Below are positions 7,063-11,582 of a DNA stretch of 11,582 nt, in pieces. Location: assembly GCA_034411635.1 (NCBI GenBank), contig DAOUML010000002.1, forward strand, positions 1 through 11,582. Reading direction: 5' to 3'. Position numbers and translations under genes: made by a program. Each line of letters starts with the position of its first letter. Position 1 is the stretch's first letter. Under the pieces are notes generated by a model. The model made no database searches, was not told where the DNA came from, and worked only from the letters and a program-made list of their open reading frames with translations. This DNA is from UBA8950 sp034411635 (GTDB lineage: Bacteria; Chloroflexota; Anaerolineae; Anaerolineales; Villigracilaceae).

Positions 7063-7104
7063 ATACTGAACACTGAATACTGAAAACTGGCTTCTGACCA
7101 CTGC
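7063..7104. repeat. Tandem heptamer array, CTGA type, in the nuoK-nuoL gap
   Basis: Six units in exact 7-nt register: ATACTGA, ACACTGA, ATACTGA, AAACTGG, CTTCTGA, CCACTGC. CTG occupies positions 4-6 of every unit. It begins 4 nt after the palindromic element and ends 2 nt from the nuoK stop codon. Together the two repeats account for almost the whole 106-nt gap, leaving only the nuoL ribosome binding region. Confidence 0.85.
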
Positions 7105-7106
7105 CT

Positions 7107-7409
7107 CTATCCCTTCAAACTGTTCATCAAATCAAGGTCAATGCTGTTGCGGGTGCGGTAAATCGCCACCACCAGCGCCAGACCGACCGCCACTTCTGCC
7201 GCGGCAACCGCCATGACGAAGAAGACAAAAATCTGCCCGCTGAATGTCTCATGGACGCGGGTAAAGGTCACAAAAGCCAGGTTGGCGGCATTCAGCATCA
7301 ACTCGATGGACATAAACAGCACCAGCGCATTGCGCCGAATCAGTACGCCCAACGCGCCCAGCGAAAACAGGATTGCCGACAAAATCAGGTAAAAACTGAC
7401 AGGAACCAT
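7107..7409 (-). CDS. nuoK: NADH-quinone oxidoreductase subunit K (complex I)
   Basis: The 100-residue protein has three membrane helices and the exact size of NuoK/ND4L. Glu36 in SIELMLNAANLAF and Glu72 in AAAEVAVGLALVVAIYR fall at the same positions as the two essential membrane glutamates of the E. coli protein. These carry protons in the part of the arm between the quinone site and the antiporter-like subunits. The ATG at 7409 lies 4 nt after the nuoJ stop, and AGGAGG (7419-7424) sits inside the 3' end of nuoJ, 9 nt before the start. Translation is therefore probably coupled to nuoJ. Confidence 0.97.
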   Translation of the reverse strand: MVPVSFYLILSAILFSLGALGVLIRRNALVLFMSIELMLNAANLAFVTFTRVHETFSGQIFVFFVMAVAAAEVAVGLALVVAIYRTRNSIDLDLMNSLKG

Positions 7410-7413
7410 CGGG

Positions 7414-7953
7414 TCAGGCCTCCTCGGTCCCGCGTGATTTAAGCGGGGTTTCGGGTTTCTCTTGCTTGCTCAAGACAATCGCGGCAATCATGGCAACCAG
7501 GAGCAAAACCGCCGTAATCTGGAACGGCAGGACATAATCGGTAAACAAGACCCGCGCCATCAGCGACGGGTCCGACAACGCCGTGCCGGTCTCGCCGATA
7601 TAGGCATTCTGTCCGACGCGCTGGAGTACCAGCCAGATCCCCTGAATGAGCAAAAGCCCGGCCATGACCATCGGCCAGATTAATTTCTTCCATTCCAGTT
7701 CCCCGGCGAGGTTCTCAAGGCCAAGCAGCATGATGACGAACAGGAACAAGACCATAATCGCGCCCGCATAAACGGCAATTTGTGAAAGAGCGATAAAGGG
7801 CGCATCCAGCAGCAGGTAGAAAATCGCCACAGCAACGAAATTAACCACCAGGTAAAGCGCGGCATAAACCGTGCTGCGGCTGGTGATCATCCCAATCGCC
7901 GCCGCAATCGCAATCACGGCCAAAACAAAAAAGAGAACCATTTCAAGCGACAT
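7414..7953 (-). CDS. nuoJ: NADH-quinone oxidoreductase subunit J (complex I)
   Basis: The 179-residue protein has about five membrane helices. The third, ALSQIAVYAGAIMVLFLF (residues 55-72), is the most conserved part of NuoJ/ND6 and contains the YAGA stretch around the pi-bulge that changes shape during turnover. The start MSLEMVLFFVLAVIAIAAA and the polar tail after 163 are typical. It sits 3 nt after nuoI and 4 nt before nuoK. The ribosome binding site is weak (GGTGG about 10 nt upstream), which together with the tight spacing suggests translation coupled to nuoI. Confidence 0.95.
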   Translation of the reverse strand: MSLEMVLFFVLAVIAIAAAIGMITSRSTVYAALYLVVNFVAVAIFYLLLDAPFIALSQIAVYAGAIMVLFLFVIMLLGLENLAGELEWKKLIWPMVMAGLLLIQGIWLVLQRVGQNAYIGETGTALSDPSLMARVLFTDYVLPFQITAVLLLVAMIAAIVLSKQEKPETPLKSRGTEEA

Positions 7954-7956
7954 AAC

Positions 7957-8463
7957 TTAATCCACCGGGTCTTTCATTTCAGGCACCGAACGGGTAAACA
8001 CGCCTGGCTCCGTCACCTGCGGGGTGGGCTGTCCACCTTCAGGCACAGGCACAATCAGCATTTCTTTGGTGTAAATTGCGTCGCGCCGGTCGGTAAACGA
8101 CAGTTCGTAGTTATCGCCCATCGTAATTGCTTCAGTTGGGCAGGCGTCTTCGCAAAATCCGCAGTAGATACAGCGCAACATGTTGATTTCGTAGGTGCTG
8201 GCGTAACGCTCGCCGGGCGAAAAACGCTTCTCGTCGGTATTTTCAGAAGATTCGACAAAAATCGCATCCGAGGGACAGGCCGCCGCGCACAGCGAACAGC
8301 CGATACACTTCTCCAGTCCGTTTTCGTAACGATGCAGATAATGCCGCCCACGAAAACGCGATTTGACCGGTTTCTTCTGCTCCGGGTATTGGGTGGTTAC
8401 CTTTTTCTCAAAAAACAATGCGCGGAGGGTGGTCCACATGCCGCGCGCCAGTTCAACCAGCAT
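7957..8463 (-). CDS. nuoI: NADH-quinone oxidoreductase subunit I (2x[4Fe-4S], complex I)
   Basis: The 168-residue ferredoxin-like subunit carries two complete CxxCxxCxxxCP motifs: Cys53, 56, 59, 63 and Cys98, 101, 104, 108. They hold the two [4Fe-4S] clusters (N6a and N6b) that pass electrons from NuoG towards the last cluster near the quinone. The N-terminal amphipathic stretch (ELARGMWTTLRALFFEKKVT) and RFRGRHYLHRYENGLEKCIGC are typical of NuoI/TYKY. The tail after about 135 is Pro- and charge-rich and variable. The ATG at 8463 is preceded by AGGAGG (8471-8476) at 7 nt, overlapping the end of nuoH; the nuoH stop is only 4 nt away. Confidence 0.97.
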   Translation of the reverse strand: MLVELARGMWTTLRALFFEKKVTTQYPEQKKPVKSRFRGRHYLHRYENGLEKCIGCSLCAAACPSDAIFVESSENTDEKRFSPGERYASTYEINMLRCIYCGFCEDACPTEAITMGDNYELSFTDRRDAIYTKEMLIVPVPEGGQPTPQVTEPGVFTRSVPEMKDPVD

Positions 8464-8467
8464 CGCC

Positions 8468-9583
8468 TTACCTCCTCTTTAACTTCATCATCAGCGAACG
8501 ATTAACAAAATAAACAAATATGGCCCCAATGGCCAGCGAAAGTATCGGGATAAGCCACAACATTTCGGCCAGAATACCAATCGCCGTCACAAAAACCAGC
8601 GAAAGCGCCAGTGGCAGCATCACCTTCCAGCCAAAAGCCATCAGCCGGTCATAGCGCATACGCGGCAGGGTAGCGCGCACCCAAACCATGAAGAACAGCA
8701 GCACCAGCACCTTGACAAACATATAAATCGGGCCAAGCCACCAGTTCACATCCACGCTCAACCAGGTTCCGGCCAGAAAAGGCAATTCGCGGTACCCGCC
8801 AAAAAAGAGCATGGCCGCAATCGCCGAAATCGCAATCATCTTAATGTACTCGGCCATGAAAAAGAGCGCAAACTTCATGCCAGAATACTCCGAGTGATAG
8901 CCAGCCGTCAATTCTTGTTCGGCTTCAGGCATATCAAACGGCGCGCGGTTGACCTCGGCCAGCGTCGCAATCAGGAAAATAATCCCGCCCACCGGCTGAA
9001 TAAAAATAAACCACATCTCACGCTGAGCCTCGACAATGACGCTGGCCTGCATCGACCCGGCCATCACTGTCACCAGCACGAAGCACAGCGCCAGGCTCAA
9101 CTCATACGAAATCACCTGCGCCGAGGAGCGCAAACCACCCAACATGGCATATTTATTGTTTGAAGCCCAACCCGCCAGCACAATCCCATAGACCGCAATC
9201 GAAGCCACCGCCGCGATGTACAACGTGCCCAAATTAATGTCGGCCACCGAGAGTTTAATCACGCGCCCGAACATCTCCACATCTGGCCCCCAGGGAACCA
9301 CCGCCGCAATCACCACCGCCGGAACAACCGTCAAAATCGGCGCAAGCGCGAAAATCGGCTGAAAAACCTGTCCCGGCGTCAGTTCTTCTTTAAAAATCAA
9401 CTTAACCGCATCGGCAATCGGCTGCAAAATGCCCTGCCAACCGGCCCGGTTCGGCCCAATGCGCACCTGCATAAAGGCCAGCACGCGCCGCTCGAACAGG
9501 GTCAGGTAGGCAAACCCGCCCAACAGCACCAGCACCAGCACCACACTCTTGATCAGCCACTCCAAAACCAGCCACCAATCCAT
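8468..9583 (-). CDS. nuoH: NADH-quinone oxidoreductase subunit H (complex I, quinone-site)
   Basis: The 371-residue protein has about eight membrane helices and joins the membrane arm to the peripheral arm, lining the quinone channel. Signature stretches are ERRVLAFMQVRIGPNRAG (31-48), GWASNNKYAMLGGLRSSAQ (138-156), ISYELSLAL with Glu161, FDMPEAEQELTAGYHSEYSG (216-235) rich in the acidic residues of the E-channel, and RATLPRMRYDRLM (303-315). All are intact. The start ATG directly abuts the nuoG stop (TAAATG), with AGGAGG inside nuoG 5 nt upstream, so translational coupling with nuoG is likely. nuoI follows after 4 nt. Confidence 0.97.
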   Translation of the reverse strand: MDWWLVLEWLIKSVVLVLVLLGGFAYLTLFERRVLAFMQVRIGPNRAGWQGILQPIADAVKLIFKEELTPGQVFQPIFALAPILTVVPAVVIAAVVPWGPDVEMFGRVIKLSVADINLGTLYIAAVASIAVYGIVLAGWASNNKYAMLGGLRSSAQVISYELSLALCFVLVTVMAGSMQASVIVEAQREMWFIFIQPVGGIIFLIATLAEVNRAPFDMPEAEQELTAGYHSEYSGMKFALFFMAEYIKMIAISAIAAMLFFGGYRELPFLAGTWLSVDVNWWLGPIYMFVKVLVLLFFMVWVRATLPRMRYDRLMAFGWKVMLPLALSLVFVTAIGILAEMLWLIPILSLAIGAIFVYFVNRSLMMKLKRR

Positions 9584-11582
9584 TTAGGCCTCCTGCGCTT
9601 TCTTAATAGCAGTCAAAGTCGCCGTCACAGGCGCAGAGATCGGGATTCCGAAACTGCGCGGGATGAGGATGACGCCGGTAGAAATGGATTCGTCCAAAAG
9701 CACTTTGGCGGGATATGAAACCCCGTTCAGACTCACCTTAGCCTGGCTCCCATTTTCGAAGCCGAATTTCAACGCCGTGTCCGGATTCAGCACAATCCCG
9801 TTAAAGCGGTCGATATGCGCCAAAAGCAGTTTCGCGGGGGCGACGGTTGTGCCGTTATCGTAGAGTTTCGTAATCGGAACAGCGAATAATTCATCTTCTT
9901 TGGGGCGAATCGCCGAATATCGAATATCGAGTATCGCGGTTTTCTCGGCCAGCTCCAGCGTAACCCCCAACCCTTGCTTATTCTCATACCCCGTCCCGCC
10001 ATAGAACAGGTCACTGCGCCCGATGATCGGCCACTGCGCCGTCACCTCGGCCAGTTTGGCATAAGAAACGCCGCTGAAAGCCGCTTCATTGGCTGCCATT
10101 TGATTCATCACCAGCAGCGGCGAACGCCCTTCGAGTTCAAATCCACACTTTTTGGCGATTTCCGCAATCAGGGCAAAATCCGCTTTCGTGCCGGGCCGCG
10201 CCGGGACAGCGGGATAGTAGCGCTGGACGCGCCGTTCGCCGCTGGTAAAGGTTCCCTCGCGCTCGGTATAGGCGGCGGCAGGCAGGATGATCCCTCGTCC
10301 CTCGGGACAGGCTTCAGCCAGTTTGGTTGTTTCGGTTTCGAGAATATCCTGCACGATGACAGTTTTGGCCGTTTTCAAGGCTTCGGCCAGTTGCGGGTCA
10401 TCGCCTGCCGGGTCAGCCGCGAGAATATAAACGGTTTTATCTTTGAGTTCAGATGCTAAGTCAGGGCAAGGCGCAAATCCCATTTCCAGCGCGCCCTGCT
10501 GGTTGGGGGTTGACCAGACGCCGATTAAGCCGTTATTCGGTTTTCCGGTTGTTCGGTTTTCCGGTTGTTCGGTTGTTCGGTTTTCCGGTTGTTCGGTTGT
10601 CCGGTTATCCGGTTGAGCGGTTAACTGGCTGACTGGAGAACCGGATAACAATTCCGCGCAGGCCTCGGCCAGGGCGGATGTGCCATTCAGGCCGAGTCCG
10701 TCCGCGCCGTAGAAAATGACCAGGTTTTTGGCGCTTTTAATCGCCTCGCCGATTTTATCTTTGGCGGGCAGACCTTTGACCGTCTCGACTTCATCGCCAT
10801 ACGAATATCGAATAACGAATCTCGAATACTCGTCCAGTTTGGTAGCACGGGCGTTGGCGACAATCAGGGTCGCGCCACGCTGGGCGGCGGCTTTCAGGCG
10901 CAGGTGCCAGAGGGGGACTTCGTTATACAGGTCGGAGGCGACCACCAAAACGGTGTCGCCCGCCCCCAGGTCGCCCAGGTTCGAGCCAGCCGAGAGGCCG
11001 TAGGCGGTGGTGTACTCTCCGCCGCCGTGCTGGCTGTAGAGCCAGGCTTTCGCGCCGAGTTTGGCGGCGAATTGCTTGAGATTGTAGAAGTCCTCGTTGC
11101 TGAGTCGGCCACCGGCCAGGAAAACGGCGTCGGGGCCGGCTTCGGCCAGTTTGGCGGCGGCCAGGCTGAGGGCGGAGTCGAGGTCGGCGGGATCAAGTTT
11201 CAGGCGCGAACCCGCTTCCGTGTACTGGTATCCGGCAAAACGGCCTTTGTCGCACATCCAAATCTCATTGACCTGCTCGTTCTGGCGCGGCATGGCGCGT
11301 TTGATAACGTATCCGCCGCCGGCTTTGGCCTCGCGCCGCACGTTGAAAGTGACGTTGCAGCCGACCGGGCACTGCGCGCAGACCGAGGCGGCCTGTTTCA
11401 GTTCCCAAGGCCGCGCGCCGAAGCGGAAATCGGCGGTGGTTAGCGCGCCGACCGGGCAGATGTCGGTGGTGTTGCCGCTGAAGACCGAGTCGAAGCCGGG
11501 GTCGGAGTGGGTGACGATGTCGGTGTGGCGTCCGCGCTGGTAGAAACCGAGCACGGGTTCGCCGGCGATGTCGTCCTGGAAG
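9584..11582 (-). CDS. nuoG: NADH-quinone oxidoreductase subunit G, 5'-truncated by window edge
   Basis: 665 residues are visible, from FQDDIAGEPVLGFYQRGR to a TAA at 9586-9584. The frame is open through the edge, so the [2Fe-2S] and His-Cys cluster region (roughly 200 residues) lies outside and the GTG at 11554 is not the start. Visible features (visible numbering) are Cys42 in DICPVGALTTADF, the last ligand of an N-terminal [4Fe-4S] cluster, and CAQCPVGC (Cys68, 71, 75) with Cys110 in WMCDKGRF, the N7-type cluster motif. A long molybdopterin-oxidoreductase-like domain follows, here structural and without Mo cofactor, ending in a C-terminal beta domain. NuoG carries electrons from NuoF to NuoI. 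Oddities are three short-period repeat tracts translated in frame: visible residues about 252-261, 311-351 and 548-557. The middle one gives an 8-residue repeat TTEQPENR. The overall frame is unbroken. Confidence 0.94.
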   Translation of the reverse strand, partial: FQDDIAGEPVLGFYQRGRHTDIVTHSDPGFDSVFSGNTTDICPVGALTTADFRFGARPWELKQAASVCAQCPVGCNVTFNVRREAKAGGGYVIKRAMPRQNEQVNEIWMCDKGRFAGYQYTEAGSRLKLDPADLDSALSLAAAKLAEAGPDAVFLAGGRLSNEDFYNLKQFAAKLGAKAWLYSQHGGGEYTTAYGLSAGSNLGDLGAGDTVLVVASDLYNEVPLWHLRLKAAAQRGATLIVANARATKLDEYSRFVIRYSYGDEVETVKGLPAKDKIGEAIKSAKNLVIFYGADGLGLNGTSALAEACAELLSGSPVSQLTAQPDNRTTEQPENRTTEQPENRTTGKPNNGLIGVWSTPNQQGALEMGFAPCPDLASELKDKTVYILAADPAGDDPQLAEALKTAKTVIVQDILETETTKLAEACPEGRGIILPAAAYTEREGTFTSGERRVQRYYPAVPARPGTKADFALIAEIAKKCGFELEGRSPLLVMNQMAANEAAFSGVSYAKLAEVTAQWPIIGRSDLFYGGTGYENKQGLGVTLELAEKTAILDIRYSAIRPKEDELFAVPITKLYDNGTTVAPAKLLLAHIDRFNGIVLNPDTALKFGFENGSQAKVSLNGVSYPAKVLLDESISTGVILIPRSFGIPISAPVTATLTAIKKAQEA
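9589..9594 (-). promoter_or_regulatory. nuoH ribosome binding site inside the end of nuoG
   Basis: AGGAGG on the minus strand lies within the last codons of nuoG, 5 nt before the nuoH ATG. The nuoG stop and nuoH start are adjacent (TAAATG), an arrangement that favours reinitiation by the same ribosomes. Confidence 0.75.
9912..9939. repeat. Heptamer island, TCGAAT type, in nuoG
   Basis: Four units in 7-nt register on the plus strand: GCCGAAT, ATCGAAT, ATCGAGT, ATCGCGG. On the coding strand it is read as part of TAILDIRYSA. The motif is the same as in the other nuoG island and in the nuoL-nuoM gap. Confidence 0.6.
10530..10649. repeat. Octamer tandem tract, CGGTTGTT type, in frame in nuoG
   Basis: From 10530 to 10649 the plus strand divides into 15 consecutive 8-nt units. 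The first is CCGTTATT; then CGGTTTTC and CGGTTGTT alternate, decaying through CGGTTGTC, CGGTTATC, CGGTTGAG, CGGTTAAC, TGGCTGAC and TGGAGAAC to CGGATAAC. The length (120 nt) is 40 codons. Three octamers make 24 nt, so the protein shows an 8-residue repeat (TTEQPDNR, TTEQPENR twice, TTGKPNNG). It sits in a linker before GLIGVWSTPNQQGALEMG. Confidence 0.9.
10801..10828. repeat. Heptamer island, TCGAATA type, in nuoG
   Basis: Four exact-register units: ACGAATA, TCGAATA, ACGAATC, TCGAATA, with looser units on each side (TCGCCAT at 10794-10800, CTCGTCC at 10829-10835). It encodes YSRFVIRYSY on the nuoG strand. Bases 10808-10825 are the exact reverse complement of 4794-4811 in the nuoL-nuoM gap. Confidence 0.8.

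Noticed and set aside
10530..10649. CRISPR array
   Set aside because: The units are 8 nt with no spacers, and the tract is translated inside nuoG. No cas gene is present.
10530..10649. Phase-variable contingency locus in nuoG
   Set aside because: Not claimed as such, because the units are imperfect, which lowers slippage, and loss of complex I by frameshift would be an odd switch. Kept only as a possibility in the findings.
11552..11554. GTG at 11554 as the nuoG start
   Set aside because: The residues before it continue the conserved NuoG sequence to the edge, and the N-terminal Fe-S domains would be missing.

Overview
The window is a piece of a bacterial chromosome of moderately high GC, and nearly all of it is coding. 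Most of it (about 1753 to 11582, minus strand) is the distal part of a respiratory complex I (NADH-quinone oxidoreductase) operon in the canonical order nuoG-H-I-J-K-L-M-N. nuoG enters from beyond the right edge and lacks its 5' end. The left 1.7 kb carries two plus-strand genes that converge on the operon: the 3' part of a GT4-type glycosyltransferase, and a small proline/threonine-rich lipoprotein. A perfect 16-bp inverted repeat flanked by A and T runs lies between the convergent genes and should terminate transcription from both sides. The protein style (NuoG sequence, lipoproteins with Pro/Thr linkers, short repeat tracts) suggests Chloroflexota, perhaps Anaerolineae. This is inference from memory of the families, not a database result.

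The membrane and Fe-S subunits look intact. NuoI has both CxxCxxCxxxCP motifs. NuoK has the two membrane glutamates at positions 36 and 72. NuoL, NuoM and NuoN keep the glutamate/lysine chain of the antiporter-like subunits. NuoH keeps its quinone-site motifs. The visible part of NuoG keeps its Fe-S cysteines. Together the genes encode the proton-pumping arm (H, J, K, L, M, N), the connecting Fe-S subunit (I) and most of the large peripheral Fe-S subunit (G). nuoA-F are presumably further upstream, outside the window. G-H-I-J-K are packed with 0 to 4 nt between genes, while K-L and L-M are separated by 106 and 109 nt.

The feature not explained by ordinary annotation is a set of short-period repeats. 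The K-L and L-M gaps are almost filled by tandem heptamer arrays, one of CTGA type and one of TTCGA type. nuoG contains, in frame, a 15-unit octamer tract of CGGTT type and two heptamer islands of TCGAAT type. An 18-nt sequence is shared exactly, in opposite orientation, between the L-M gap and the nuoG coding region. A second dispersed element (CCCTTCGAC...CTCAGGG) occurs once in the K-L gap with a hairpin nested in it and once in frame inside nuoL. These repeats, rather than a new gene system, are the unusual content here. I see no CRISPR array, transposase, tRNA, rRNA or defence system.
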